Counted from the stretch's first letter, positions 45,545-55,365 are shown. The stretch is 64,000 nt of DNA from Caballeronia sp. SEWSISQ10-4 2 (GCF_030464885.1 NZ_JALPRJ010000003.1:142468-206467), one strand, 5' to 3'. The notes: generated from the letters alone by a model not told the origin. A program made the numbers and translations.

Positions 45545-46522
45545 TTATGGGACGATGTCTTCGCCTGAGTATCTCGAGTCGCTCAGCCAGCGATCGAGAT
45601 GATCGATGATGTCACCGTAGAAAGTTCGGTAAAGACTCTCCGAAACGTATCCGATATGCGGAGTGGCTAACACGTTGTCCAGCGACCGATACGAATGCGC
45701 CTTCGACAATGGTTCCTCGTCGAACACATCCAATGCGGCGCCGGCGATGCGATTTCTGGCTAAAGCATCGATCAGGTCCGTTTCCCTGATGATGGGCCCT
45801 CGCGATGTGTTGACCAGGTGTGCCGTTGGTTTCATCAAGGCAATTTCTTCCGCTCCGACCAGGCCGCGTGTCCTATCGCTCAAGACCAGATGTATGGAGA
45901 GAACGTCCGCGCTTCGAAAGAGCTCGTCCTTCGACACGTAGCAAACATCAGCGGCAACCGCCTTCTCGGGCGTAAGATTTTGACTCCACGCGATTACCTG
46001 CATGCCAAAAGCGCGGCCAATCATAGCAACGCGAGTTCCGATTTCCCCAAGCCCCAGGATTCCCAGCGTCTTGCCGTGCAAATCTTTGCCCACTTTGGTC
46101 TGCCACGCTCCGTTACGTAATGACCAAGACTCCGCGGCGATATGGCGAGTGCTTGCCAGAATGAGCCCCCAGGTCAGTTCGACCGTGGAATCGTAGGCAA
46201 TGCGGGTATGCGCGACCGTGATGCCTCGTTCCCTTGCAGCGGCCATATCGATTGAACGGTTTCGCGGGCCGGTCGATGCAATTAGCTTAAGCCGCGGCAA
46301 ATTTTCAATGATCGAGCGCGGCAATGGCGTCCGCTCTCGCATGACGCAGAGAACGTCAAATGGAGAGAGTTTTTCTATAAGGACTCGAGAATCAGAAATA
46401 TGCTCGTTGAAGACTGTGATCTCCGCTCTGTCACACAAGCGAAACCAATCGCCCATATGCAGCGCGACATTCTGATAGTCGTCTAGTACAGCAATCTTGA
46501 TGAGCTCACTGGAGTCCCTCAT
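45545..46522 (-). CDS. D-isomer-specific 2-hydroxyacid dehydrogenase
   Basis: 325-aa NAD-dependent dehydrogenase reducing a 2-keto acid or oxidising a D-2-hydroxy acid. Rossmann motif GKTLGILGLGEIGTRVA at about residue 150, the Arg in VNTSRGPIIRETDL, the Glu of DVFDEEPL, and the catalytic His in ATPHIGYVSESLY. The catalytic pattern Arg-Glu-His is complete. Strong RBS GGGAGGTAAA before ATG 46522. It is the last gene of the leftward series 51205-45545, 340 bases after the hydratase gene, so it may have its own promoter. Phosphoglycerate or glyoxylate-type substrates are also possible. Confidence 0.86.
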   Translation of the reverse strand: MRDSSELIKIAVLDDYQNVALHMGDWFRLCDRAEITVFNEHISDSRVLIEKLSPFDVLCVMRERTPLPRSIIENLPRLKLIASTGPRNRSIDMAAARERGITVAHTRIAYDSTVELTWGLILASTRHIAAESWSLRNGAWQTKVGKDLHGKTLGILGLGEIGTRVAMIGRAFGMQVIAWSQNLTPEKAVAADVCYVSKDELFRSADVLSIHLVLSDRTRGLVGAEEIALMKPTAHLVNTSRGPIIRETDLIDALARNRIAGAALDVFDEEPLSKAHSYRSLDNVLATPHIGYVSESLYRTFYGDIIDHLDRWLSDSRYSGEDIVP

Positions 46523-46861
46523 TTTACCTCCCTTAATTCCACGTGCTTTGAACGGATGATGTGGTGCCCGTCAGAGATGACGCGTTGGCAATGAACCTAA
46601 GTCTGAACCCTCTCTATTGCTGCTGACAGGCCACCAAAAGAAGATCCAAAGCCAAGGACTATTGATCAAATATCAAAAGCGGTTCGACGTTGTGCACGGT
46701 CAATCGACTAGTTAGTGGATCGTGCTTCGTCACCGATCAAAACGGCTGTGGTTGCGGACTGCCCCGTGGTCGTATCGCGACGTCACGTACGGATCTCCTG
46801 AAAATTGCATCGGACTGAGGGTACCGAAATCTCGGCTCCAATTCCCCGGTTTTGTATCCGC
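46523..46861. other. Intergenic, nothing recognised
   Basis: About 340 bases; no ORF, operator copy or terminator seen. Confidence 0.35.
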
Positions 46862-47644
46862 CTACTTGTTCTGCCAGTTGGGCTTTCGTTTTTCGGCGAA
46901 GGCTCTGGGCCCCTCGATAAAGTCGAGGCTTTTACGATTGTCGAGGTGGGCTGGATAAATCGTCTCCATCGCTTCCTGCAGGGTTTGCTCATTCCTGCCC
47001 AATCTAAACGTCTGCTTTGTCGCCCGAATGGCCTTCGGCGAGCACTCGAGGATCTGCTCAGCCCATCTGACTGCGCCGGCGAGCGCTTCTCCGCGAGGGA
47101 CAACCTCGTTGACAAAACCAAGCTCCTTGCCCTCTGCAGCTGATACACGGCGCCCCGTGAGAAGCATGCCCATCGCGAGTTTTTCTGGGATGACCCTCGG
47201 CAGGCGATGAATACCGCCAGCGGAGGCAATCAAGCCCACGCGCGGCTCAGGAAACGCAAACAGCCCATTTTCGGCCGCGATGATCAGATCACACGCCAGG
47301 GCGATTTCAAAGCCACCGCCCATAGCGATACCGTTGACGGCGGCAATGACCGGCTTATCGAGATCGAAGCGATGAGTAATACCGCCGAAGCCCGATAGGG
47401 GCATTGAGATGCTTGCGCCCCCCGACAAGGCCTTCAGATCGTTGCCAGCAGAAAACGCACGTTCTCCGGCGCCCGTCACGATAGCGATCCATAGCCCTTC
47501 GTCAGCTGCGAACTCGTCCCAAACTCTATCCAGTTCATCGTGCGCGGCACGATGGAGTGCGTTCAAGACTTCCGGCCGGTTGATCGTGACGATGCGGATT
47601 CTGTCATGGTCCTTGACGGTGCAAAATTCGTGGCGTGCCATCAT
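46862..47644 (-). CDS. Enoyl-CoA hydratase/isomerase (CaiD-like)
   Basis: 260-aa crotonase-fold hydratase. The oxyanion-hole segments are AFSAGNDLKAL and GIAMGGGFEIALACD; both catalytic Glu are present (in GFEIA and FPEPRVGL). GLIASAGGIHRLPR is close to crotonobetainyl-CoA hydratase-like members. Two ATG codons (47644, 47641) follow GGAGG; the second has slightly better spacing. It sits downstream of the CaiB-type CoA-transferase gene on the same strand, so the pair probably activates and then hydrates an unsaturated acid. Confidence 0.87.
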   Translation of the reverse strand: MMARHEFCTVKDHDRIRIVTINRPEVLNALHRAAHDELDRVWDEFAADEGLWIAIVTGAGERAFSAGNDLKALSGGASISMPLSGFGGITHRFDLDKPVIAAVNGIAMGGGFEIALACDLIIAAENGLFAFPEPRVGLIASAGGIHRLPRVIPEKLAMGMLLTGRRVSAAEGKELGFVNEVVPRGEALAGAVRWAEQILECSPKAIRATKQTFRLGRNEQTLQEAMETIYPAHLDNRKSLDFIEGPRAFAEKRKPNWQNK

Positions 47645-47927
47645 CAATCCTCCGTCGAATCCAGTGTAGTACCTCGCGGCCTGGCAGGACGCCGCCGCAA
47701 TTCAAAAATCTTCCATCCTGGCCTGCAAAAAAAGAAACGAATCGGTTCCTTGTAGCCTCCGTGCGAGAGGCCGTCATGTTGAGCGCCAGTAAGTTCCACA
47801 GTGAGAGTCCTAGTCGATGTATGTGAGTTATCATTTTTAAATCGCCGTCGTTGCGGACGTAGCGCTTGTCATTCGTTTTGCCTTGTGCAGAACGCCTGAC
47901 GGACATCAAATGCGGGGTAATCGTGCC

Positions 47928-49130
47928 CTACAGCGGGTCGGCTTTACGTGTCACGCCCGTGTTGAGCATCTCGTCGATCTCGGATGAACTCAGTCCCGCC
48001 TCAGTCAGTATCTCAACGCTGTGCTCACCGAGCCGGGGCTGAAGGCGTCGAATCGAGCCGGGCGTCCGACTGAACATCTGCGGGATATCCGGCGTTCGGA
48101 TCCGGCCTTCACTCGGATGGTCGAATTCCTTCCAGAATCCGGTCGCAAGCAGTTGCTCGTCTACGAGCAGATCGTCGAGAGTGTTAACGGGGCCATGAGG
48201 AATATTGGAATCCCTCAGCAACGCCACCCATTCAGCGTTAGTCCGTGTCCGGCAGATTTCGCCAAGCTTCCCATACACCACACCGACGTTGGCGATACGT
48301 TTGGACAAGGTTGAGAAACGGTCATCGTCCAGGATCTCTGGCTGTCCGACCAGATCGCAGAATTCTTTCCAATTTCCGTCGGTATAGGGAACCAGCGCGA
48401 AATAGCCGTCCTTCGAAGGGAATGGCTTTCGCTCTTTGTTCAGAATACGGATATAGCCCGGTGCGGACTCCTGCGGCAAAAACGTAGCGGCGTACAGGTG
48501 CTCCGCCATGACGTAGGCAACCAAGGATTCGAACATCGGCACCTCGATCGCCTGACCCAAGCCAGACTTCTCGCGCTCGTAAAGTGCCGCCAACACCGCC
48601 GAAAGCACAGTGCCTGAACTAGTCTTGTCGCCGATGATCGTGGGAATGTAGCGAGGTTCACCGACGATCGTGGATTGCAAATGGGCTAGCCCAGACCCTG
48701 CCTGAATGATGTCGTCGTAGGCAGGCTTTGATCCTCTTGGGCCTTTCGCGCGGTAGCCATACGTCGCGAGATAGATCAGGCGCGGGTTGAGCTTCTCGAA
48801 TGCTTCGTAGCCGACCCCCAGGCGCGCCGCTGGTTCCGGCCGCAGATTGTGCAAGAACACATCCGCCGTCTCGCACATTTTGAAGAGAGCACGAAGGCCC
48901 GCGTCCTTCTTCAGATCGAGCACGACGCTACGCTTATTTCGGTTGGAACCCAGGAAAAGGGCAGCCATATTCTTGCTGTGAGTCGGTCCTACCTGGCGGG
49001 AATTGTCGCCTTCCGGGGGCTCGACCTTGATGATGTCGGCGCCAAGGTCGCCCAGCTGCTGCGTCGCCCAAGGTCCCAAAATGACCGACGTGCAATCGAT
49101 GATTCTTACGCCCTTTAATGGTCCAGACAT
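47928..49130 (-). CDS. CaiB/BaiF-type (family III) CoA-transferase
   Basis: 400-aa interlocked-dimer CoA-transferase moving CoA between carboxylic acids. Typical start LKGVRIIDCTSVILGPWATQQLGDLGADIIKVEPPEGD, NKRSVVLDLK, the catalytic Asp in PAYDDIIQAGSG (Asp near residue 140 here), and PFPSKDGYFALVPYTDGNW. ATG 49130; a GTG three codons earlier is possible. It probably provides the entry activation step of the 44-63 kb cluster using a CoA donor such as succinyl- or acetyl-CoA, because no dedicated ligase is present in that cluster. Confidence 0.88.
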   Translation of the reverse strand: MSGPLKGVRIIDCTSVILGPWATQQLGDLGADIIKVEPPEGDNSRQVGPTHSKNMAALFLGSNRNKRSVVLDLKKDAGLRALFKMCETADVFLHNLRPEPAARLGVGYEAFEKLNPRLIYLATYGYRAKGPRGSKPAYDDIIQAGSGLAHLQSTIVGEPRYIPTIIGDKTSSGTVLSAVLAALYEREKSGLGQAIEVPMFESLVAYVMAEHLYAATFLPQESAPGYIRILNKERKPFPSKDGYFALVPYTDGNWKEFCDLVGQPEILDDDRFSTLSKRIANVGVVYGKLGEICRTRTNAEWVALLRDSNIPHGPVNTLDDLLVDEQLLATGFWKEFDHPSEGRIRTPDIPQMFSRTPGSIRRLQPRLGEHSVEILTEAGLSSSEIDEMLNTGVTRKADPL

Positions 49131-49256
49131 AGTTTTCACCCAAAGATCATTAGACGGCCGGACTTTCGACCGACCAACAAGCCGGAGGCTTTCGATTTCG
49201 ACACGCGCCGGGAAAGCACCCGAAAAACAAAGATGAGACGTTAGCGTCGGTGCACC

Positions 49257-50114
49257 CTACTTCTTATCCGCGCCCTTCCACGATTGATTACGCATGAGGC
49301 GCCAGTCCTCGTCGGTCAGATTCGCGTATCGAGCAAACGTGCCCGCCCCGTTGAGCCATTGACCGCCATCAATGGCAATCACTTCACCCGTAACATAGTC
49401 GGAGCCGTCTGCCAGTAGGAAGGTCGCCAAATTGGCAAGCTCGGCATGTTGCCCATTTCGGCGGGCGGGGATCCGGTCAGTGGCCAGCGTTCCGCCGGCT
49501 GTGCCCCAAGAGCCGCGCGCTACACTGCCTTCGACGGGGAAAGGTCCCGGTGCGATCGCGTTGAGACGGATGCCTTTCGGACCCCATTCAACGGCAAGAC
49601 CCTTGGTCATCGCAGCAACGCCCGCCTTCGACATTGAGGAGGGCGTTACGAACGGCGAGCCGGTCCACACCCAGGTCGCGACGATCGACAGGACTGAGCC
49701 CCGGCGTTCCTCAGCGATCCAGCGTTTCGCGATCGCGTTTGTTATATAGAACGTGCCGTGGAAAACGATATTTGCGACCGCGTCGAATCCACGCGGGCTC
49801 AGATCCTCAGTGCGGGAGACAAAGTTGCCGGCCGCGTTATTGACCAGAGCATCAAGCGGACCTTTCGACCAGACTTCGCTGATCACCTCTTCGATAGCAT
49901 CGGCAGACCGAATATCCAGAGTGTAGGTCGCGACGGTGCCCCCAGTCTCTTTCATCAGCTCTTCGGCGGTCTCATCCAGCACCGCCTTTCGGCGGCCAAC
50001 GATCGACACCTCTGCGCCAAGTTCCAGAAACCGCCGGGTCATCGACTTGCCAAGCCCAGTGCCGCCGCCCGTCACCAGGATTCGCTTGCCTTGGAAAAGA
50101 TCTTTTTGGAACAT
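49257..50114 (-). CDS. DECR-like SDR (2,4-dienoyl-CoA reductase type)
   Basis: 285 aa. Diagnostic for the mitochondrial/peroxisomal-type dienoyl-CoA reductase branch: GGGTGLGKSM, NNAAGNFVSRTEDLSP, GTFYITNAIAKRW, LAVEWGPKGIRLNAIAPGPFP, IPARRNGQHAELANLATFLLAD. The position of the catalytic Tyr in human DECR1 is Trp here (ATWVWTGS), while the Lys (MSKAG) is kept. RBS AGGAGTT before ATG 50114. It likely reduces an enoyl- or dienoyl-CoA with NADPH, or acts on a related thioester. Upstream of the CoA-transferase gene by 126 bases. Confidence 0.84.
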   Translation of the reverse strand: MFQKDLFQGKRILVTGGGTGLGKSMTRRFLELGAEVSIVGRRKAVLDETAEELMKETGGTVATYTLDIRSADAIEEVISEVWSKGPLDALVNNAAGNFVSRTEDLSPRGFDAVANIVFHGTFYITNAIAKRWIAEERRGSVLSIVATWVWTGSPFVTPSSMSKAGVAAMTKGLAVEWGPKGIRLNAIAPGPFPVEGSVARGSWGTAGGTLATDRIPARRNGQHAELANLATFLLADGSDYVTGEVIAIDGGQWLNGAGTFARYANLTDEDWRLMRNQSWKGADKK

Positions 50115-50479
50115 TTTTAACTCCTACATTTTTCTGCCAGGACTCGCTGTCCTCGCTGCGCTTTTTAAATCCGCCGCACGCCCCTGAGGACGAGTAGCCG
50201 CGATCAGCGGTTTGTATTGGCGGTACCGAAAATCGATCTGTTTCTGACCATCATTTGTCCGAGTATCGAACGGTGGTGCTCGAGCTGCCGAGGTGACTCC
50301 GCCTCGCATCACTTCAAATCGTCACGACAATCTTGTCGATCTGAAACATGATCGAAATCTCGCGCCCGCTGGTCGCAATCACAATCCGTCGTCCAGCGTC
50401 GAACACGTCCTGACCGTCAATTCGAATACTTCCGCATGTTGGATTGCTTTTTGGCTCGACAGCCTTTGTCACATGCGAA
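50115..50479. other. Intergenic, nothing recognised
   Basis: About 365 bases between SDR genes on the same strand. A loose inverted repeat (CTCGCTGTCCTCGCTGCG region near 50147) has no U-tract. No operator copy. Confidence 0.35.
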
Positions 50480-51205
50480 TCAGTGCTTACCGCCGTTCAC
50501 GTCCAGGATCGCACCCGTCATGAAGCTAGAAGCATCGCTGACGAGGAACGCTATTACGGTCGCGATCTCCACCGGGGTTCCGGAACGCTTCATGGGGATG
50601 ATTTCGAGGCTGGCTTTCTGCCGCTCGGGCGGTAGGCGTCGATGCATGTCGGTGATAATCTGGCCCGGTGCCACGGCATTCACCCTGATGTCATCGGTTG
50701 CAACCACACGGGCGAGACCTTTGGTCAGTCCGATCACGCCGGCCTTCGAGGCGCCGTATTCTACGAACGGCGATCCCATGCGGCCCGCCGCCGAGGCAAC
50801 ATTGACGATGCGGCCGGGACGCTTGTCGGCAAGCCATTTCTTGATCACGTGCTGGCAGGCGAAATACATCGCTCGCAGGTTGATTGAAATCGTCCTATCA
50901 AAGATTTCCGGCGTAACGTCGACGAACGGTATCGCACCGACCGTGCCCGCATTGTTGACCAGCACCATAATCGGACCGTGACTCGTCGCGACGGCATCGA
51001 GGGTGTCCGATAGCGCCTTCAGGTCCGTGAGATCGCATTTGTAGTGAAGCGGGTTATCCGGATCAGCATTGATATCGAGGCTGACCGCCGTGTAGCCGAT
51101 TCGCTGCAATTCAATACAGGTGGCCTCACCGATGCCTCGGTAACCACCCGTCACAACGGCCACCCCCATTTGCTTACGGGTAGTAAACTGTTTTTGTCCC
51201 ACCAC
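50480..51205 (-). CDS. Short-chain dehydrogenase/reductase (FabG/PhaB-like SDR)
   Basis: About 241 aa. TGGYRGIGEATC cofactor loop, NNAGTVG, VASAAGRMGSPF, YGASK active site, VNAVAPGQIITDM, and DVNGG at the end: close to 3-oxoacyl-ACP or acetoacetyl-CoA reductases. GTG 51205 with GGAGAAG upstream is the likeliest start; an ATG at 51169 would remove part of the first strand. A CTACTACGTAGTAG palindrome (site 2) lies 87 bases upstream. Likely oxidises or reduces a 3-hydroxyacyl intermediate of the cluster. Confidence 0.84.
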   Translation of the reverse strand: MVGQKQFTTRKQMGVAVVTGGYRGIGEATCIELQRIGYTAVSLDINADPDNPLHYKCDLTDLKALSDTLDAVATSHGPIMVLVNNAGTVGAIPFVDVTPEIFDRTISINLRAMYFACQHVIKKWLADKRPGRIVNVASAAGRMGSPFVEYGASKAGVIGLTKGLARVVATDDIRVNAVAPGQIITDMHRRLPPERQKASLEIIPMKRSGTPVEIATVIAFLVSDASSFMTGAILDVNGGKH

Positions 51206-51297
51206 CTGCTTCTCCAAGGAATTCGCTGGCTTCACCCAGCCCTAAGGCGTTGAATCGTCGAAACGTGCGTCCTTACTAAGAACGTCAAATTTTTATA

Positions 51298-51311
51298 CTA
51301 CTACGTAGTAG
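51298..51311. promoter_or_regulatory. Palindromic operator, site 2 (variant)
   Basis: CTACTACGTAGTAG, a perfect 14-base palindrome within TTATACTACTACGTAGTAGC. The left half TTATACTAC matches the other sites; the spacing to the right half is three bases longer. It lies upstream of the SDR at 50480. It may be bound by the same regulator with lower affinity. Confidence 0.55.
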
Positions 51312-51526
51312 CATGGCTTGATTCCGGAAGATAAATCGGTTCGACAGATCTTGCAACAGAGAATAGAGGTTGTTTCCTACATCCATCTCGTTGAACCGCA
51401 AGCGGCAGAAAACGGAATTGTCGCTGCGGGCCGATCCACGACGAATATGATTGAGGGTTAACGTCAGTAGGCCGACTGAAGACTGCCTATGTCGCCGATC
51501 TGGCGGCAAAGGTGAGGCAGCCATGC

Positions 51527-51835
51527 CTATGCCAACGACAGTAGATGAATTACTCGCTTAGAGACGAATTCCTTGACCTTGGCCTGATATGCGAGCATGT
51601 GCGGCGCCTTCGCGTGAGCGTTCAGATCATCGGGGGTATCCCACTTCTCGACGATGATGATCGCATCTGGACCATAAGCGATTTTCAGCGGCCCGAAGTC
51701 CTCGCTATCGATGAAAGCGTTGTATTCAAGACAGCCTTTTTCCGTCAAAACAGTCGGCAAATTTTCCTTGAATGCCTTCAAGTAGGAGGCCCGTTTGCCG
51801 GGCTGGGTCTCAATCTCTACGATGACTTGAATCAT
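51527..51835 (-). CDS. Antibiotic-biosynthesis-monooxygenase (ABM)-domain protein
   Basis: 102-aa dimeric ferredoxin-like-fold protein: MIQVIVEIETQPGKRASYLKAFKENL, EKGCLEYN, IIIVEKWDTPDDLNAHAKAPHMLAY. This pattern is shared by putative quinol monooxygenases (YgiN type) and small accessory proteins. No cofactor site is visible. It is 241 bases after the thiolase gene on the same strand and probably belongs to the same regulon. It may oxidise or isomerise an intermediate without cofactor. Confidence 0.83.
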   Translation of the reverse strand: MIQVIVEIETQPGKRASYLKAFKENLPTVLTEKGCLEYNAFIDSEDFGPLKIAYGPDAIIIVEKWDTPDDLNAHAKAPHMLAYQAKVKEFVSKRVIHLLSLA

Positions 51836-52075
51836 TTCATCTCTCTCAATGTGGAAGCTAGGGGTTGAACTACGACAGGGCTGCCTCTAAGGTCACCTCG
51901 CATCCATCCACTTGGCGGATTTTGACTCTCGTTAGCGAGCGCCAAAGGACCGGAATCACCACCAACATAGCTGACGCCGGATGGTCTGGGTTTTACCCTG
52001 TTTCGCGCGAACATCCGATAAGTCATCCCTCGGGCCCGACACGATTTCGGCGAGGACCGCCCAAGAGGTCATCAC

Positions 52076-53257
52076 TCAGTGCATAAATTCGATCAGGCCG
52101 GCGCAGCCGAGACCGCCGGCGACGCACATTGTCGCGACGCCATATCGAGCCTTGCGACGACGCCCCTCTAGCAGAAGATGCCCTACCAAACGAGCACCGG
52201 TCATACCATAGGGGTGACCAATTGAAATTGCGCCGCCGTTTACGTTCAAACGATCCGGGGGGAGCCCAAGTCGGTCTCGGCAGAACACCGCTTGGCTGGC
52301 GAAGGCTTCGTTCAACTCCCACAGATCAATGTCCTCGACTTTCAGTCCAAACCGCTTGAGCAGCCGGGGCACGGCGAAGAGCGGCCCGATACCCATTTCA
52401 TCCGGCTCGCAGCCGGCAGAAGCGAAGCCGCGAAAAATCCCCAAGGGCGTTAAGCCACGTCGCTCGGCTTCACGCGACGACATAAGCACGCAGGCTGAAG
52501 CGCCGTCGGATAATTGGCTGGCATTGCCAGCCGTCACGAACTGGCCTTCTCGAACAGGCTTCAACTTCGCCAAACCCTCCAACGTGCTGTCAGGACGACT
52601 ACCCTCGTCCGTCGTGAGCGTGACTTCTTCCCTCGAAACATCTCCGGTCGCCTTGTCAATCACCGTCTTCGTCACAGTCATCGCAAAGATTTCTTCGTCG
52701 TAGAGCCCAGCAGCCTGGGCCCGCGCCGTGCGCGTCTGGCTTTCGAGCGAAAACTTATCCTGGGCTTCGCGGCTGATGCCATAGCGCGCCGCCACGGTGT
52801 CAGCGGTCTCGATCATCGTCGAGTAGATTGTGGGCTTATGCTCGAGCAGCCAGTCGTTCTTGAGACGTAATCGGTTGACATTCGGCTGCACAAGGCTGAT
52901 CGACTCCACACCACCAGCGATCGTTATGGTGACGCCATCCACGATGACGCGTTTTGCCGCATACGCGATCGCATCAAGACCGGACGCGCAGAAGCGGCTG
53001 AGGGTAACCGCTGCCGATTCGACCGGTAATCCCCCGCGGATGGCCGAGTGTCGTGCAATGTTGCCGCCGGTGGCGCCCTCCGGGTATCCGCATCCAAGCA
53101 CGACCTCCTCTATGTCCGCAGGGCTCACGTTGGTCCGTCGAATCAATTCAGCGATGACAGAGCCGGCGAGCTCTGCGCCGGGAGTATCGTTGAAGGCACC
53201 CCGAGCTGCCTTGCCGATAGGCGTTCGTGCGGTCGAGACGATTACGGCTTCTACCAT
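52076..53257 (-). CDS. Acetyl-CoA acetyltransferase/3-ketoacyl-CoA thiolase
   Basis: 393-aa thiolase for thiolytic cleavage of a 3-ketoacyl-CoA. Nucleophilic Cys in SRFCASGLDAIA (about residue 89), NVNGGAISIGHPYGMTGARL with the active His, and the second Cys in MCVAGGLGCAGLIEF. The usual C-x-G-G-G-x-G reads C-V-A-G-G-L-G. Start ATG 53257 with GGGAGAAGG; a 12-codon upstream extension is unlikely. Only 32 bases after the FadJ-like gene, so co-transcribed with it, as in fad and pim operons. Confidence 0.9.
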   Translation of the reverse strand: MVEAVIVSTARTPIGKAARGAFNDTPGAELAGSVIAELIRRTNVSPADIEEVVLGCGYPEGATGGNIARHSAIRGGLPVESAAVTLSRFCASGLDAIAYAAKRVIVDGVTITIAGGVESISLVQPNVNRLRLKNDWLLEHKPTIYSTMIETADTVAARYGISREAQDKFSLESQTRTARAQAAGLYDEEIFAMTVTKTVIDKATGDVSREEVTLTTDEGSRPDSTLEGLAKLKPVREGQFVTAGNASQLSDGASACVLMSSREAERRGLTPLGIFRGFASAGCEPDEMGIGPLFAVPRLLKRFGLKVEDIDLWELNEAFASQAVFCRDRLGLPPDRLNVNGGAISIGHPYGMTGARLVGHLLLEGRRRKARYGVATMCVAGGLGCAGLIEFMH

Positions 53258-53289
53258 TTCCTTCTCCCTAATTCCTTTGTGTCTAGTGA

Positions 53290-55365
53290 TCAAACTTCGT
53301 CAGACAGAGATTCGAAATTCCGTCCAGCAGCCACGAGCTTGGTCAGTAGCGTTGCCGGCTTGAATGACGAATCGCCCGTCGCTGTGCAAAGCCGTTCCAA
53401 CTGTTGTGTCACCACAGACAGCCCGGTCCGATCGGCGAAATACATCGGACCTCCCCGCCATCTCGGCCAGTTATATCCATGCAGCCAGATCACGTCGATG
53501 TCCGATGCTCGCTGAGCGATCCTCTCTTCGAGGATACGAGCCCCCTCGTTAATCATCGGCAACACGAGGCGGTCCAAAATCTCCGTTTCAGGAATCGTCC
53601 GGCGCCGAATGCTTTGCTCTGCCGAAACTTTATGAAGCAATGCCTCAACATCTGGATCCGGAACACCCACACGGCCGCCCTCCGGATAAAGGTAGTAGCC
53701 CCGACCGTTCTTCTGACCAAGACGACCGGCGTCATGGATCGCGTCCATCGCGGGCGCCACTTTCCCAGTCGCCTTACGCATCCGCCAACTTATGTCCAGG
53801 CCAGCCAGATCGCTCATCGCACACGGGCCCATGCGGAAACCGAAATTGATCAATGCCGCATCGATCTCGCTCGGTAAGGCGCCTTCGAGCAGAAGACGGT
53901 CAACCTGCTCGGATCGCTTACCCAACATGCGATTGCCAACGAATCCGTGACAGACACGGACCGTCACCGGAAGCTTGCCGATCGTCCTCGTCACGCTCAG
54001 CGCGGTCCTCAATGTATCGCTCGAAGTTGCAACGCCTTGGACGACTTCGACCAGCTTCATGACATTCGCAGGACTAAAGAAATGCAGTCCAATCACATCG
54101 CCAGCCCGATCGGTCGCCGCCGCGATCTCGTTCACATCGAGATAGGACGTGTTGGTCGCCAGTACCGCGCCTGTCTTCGCTATCTGGCTGAGCTTGGAGA
54201 AGATGTCGCGCTTGACATCGATGTCCTCGAAAGCCGCTTCGACTATCAGGTCAGCACTAGACGCTTCTTCTAAGCCTACGCGGACTTGCAGGAGGTCGAG
54301 GCGCGATGCTCTCTGCTCCGGCGTCATACTGCCCCGACGGACGGCTACGGTATAAGTATCCGCGACACGCTGAATAGCTCGATCGGCCGTCACCTGGTCC
54401 TTCTCGATAATTGTCGACGCGATGCCGGCATTTAGCAGAGAGATGGCGATGCCGCATCCCATTGTCCCTCCACCAATCACTGCGGCGGTTTGAACCGTGC
54501 GCTGTGCAACGCCTGGCTCGAGATCACGAACGTGGCCGCTGCTTCGCTCGGCGAAGAAAGCGTAGCGCAAACTTAACGAACGCTCATCGACGCGAAGACG
54601 CTGGAAATGCGCCCGTTCAATCGCAACGCCCTCGGCAAAGTTGGCATCGAACGCTGCACGGACGCATTCGATGATCGCTTCCACCTGCGGCTCGCCCTTG
54701 TGATTTTTCAGCGCCGCTAATGCCGCGGCCTCGAAGCTAGGCTTATGGTCCTCAGTCAACTCAATCAAACCCAGAACGCGGCGCCTACCCATGGCAGCGA
54801 GAGTTTGAGCCTCTTGGATAGCGTATGACAGCAGCTTATCGTCTGATACGATACTGTCGAAAACCCCAAGCTCAAGCGCTGCCGCTGCGGCCCGCGGGTT
54901 GCCATCGACAATAAACGCCAGTGCCACCGCGGGCTCGATCAGTCGCGGCAGTCGCTGCGTCCCTCCAGCCCCCGGCATCAGTCCGAGTTTCACTTCCGGG
55001 AGACCAACGCTCGCCTTCTGCGTGCCGATACGAGCGTCGCACGCCAGAAGCAGTTCAAATCCACCACCGAGCGCAGTGCCATCAATTGCCACGACGATCG
55101 GCTTAGGAGAACTATCGAATTTCCCAAAGACATCTGGCAGCGACGGCGACAGTGGCGTCTGCTCGAGTTCCTTGATATCGGCCCCCGCGCTGAAAATGTG
55201 GCCCCGCGCCATTAGAACAATCGCAACGACATCGGGATCGGAGTTCGCGTCTGCCAAACTTGCGATCAAACCCGCCCGCACGGCGACGGCCAATGCGTTG
55301 ACCGGTGCATTATCAATGGTGACTATTGCTATATTTTCCCGGCGGTCCAGCTTAACAACAGACAC
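53290..55365 (-). CDS. Bifunctional enoyl-CoA hydratase/3-hydroxyacyl-CoA dehydrogenase (FadJ/PimF-like)
   Basis: 691-aa fusion. N-terminal crotonase domain (residues 1-190): IFSAGADIKEL, GGGFELLLACD and LPEVKLGLMPGAGGTQRLPRL with both catalytic Glu. Then a 3-hydroxyacyl-CoA dehydrogenase: AVIGGGTMGCGIAISLL near residue 295, GLHFFSPANVMKLVEVV with the catalytic His, and CHGFVGNRML, followed by two C-terminal helical repeats. GTG 55365 follows GGGAGG. Operator site 3 lies about 58 bases upstream. It performs the middle two steps of beta-oxidation. The first 110 bases of the gene are duplicated at 57483-57600. Confidence 0.9.
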   Translation of the reverse strand: MSVVKLDRRENIAIVTIDNAPVNALAVAVRAGLIASLADANSDPDVVAIVLMARGHIFSAGADIKELEQTPLSPSLPDVFGKFDSSPKPIVVAIDGTALGGGFELLLACDARIGTQKASVGLPEVKLGLMPGAGGTQRLPRLIEPAVALAFIVDGNPRAAAAALELGVFDSIVSDDKLLSYAIQEAQTLAAMGRRRVLGLIELTEDHKPSFEAAALAALKNHKGEPQVEAIIECVRAAFDANFAEGVAIERAHFQRLRVDERSLSLRYAFFAERSSGHVRDLEPGVAQRTVQTAAVIGGGTMGCGIAISLLNAGIASTIIEKDQVTADRAIQRVADTYTVAVRRGSMTPEQRASRLDLLQVRVGLEEASSADLIVEAAFEDIDVKRDIFSKLSQIAKTGAVLATNTSYLDVNEIAAATDRAGDVIGLHFFSPANVMKLVEVVQGVATSSDTLRTALSVTRTIGKLPVTVRVCHGFVGNRMLGKRSEQVDRLLLEGALPSEIDAALINFGFRMGPCAMSDLAGLDISWRMRKATGKVAPAMDAIHDAGRLGQKNGRGYYLYPEGGRVGVPDPDVEALLHKVSAEQSIRRRTIPETEILDRLVLPMINEGARILEERIAQRASDIDVIWLHGYNWPRWRGGPMYFADRTGLSVVTQQLERLCTATGDSSFKPATLLTKLVAAGRNFESLSDEV

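Noticed and set aside
51298..51311. Treating site 2 as a full match to the operator consensus
   Set aside because: Its half-site spacing is longer by three bases, so I list it only as a variant.
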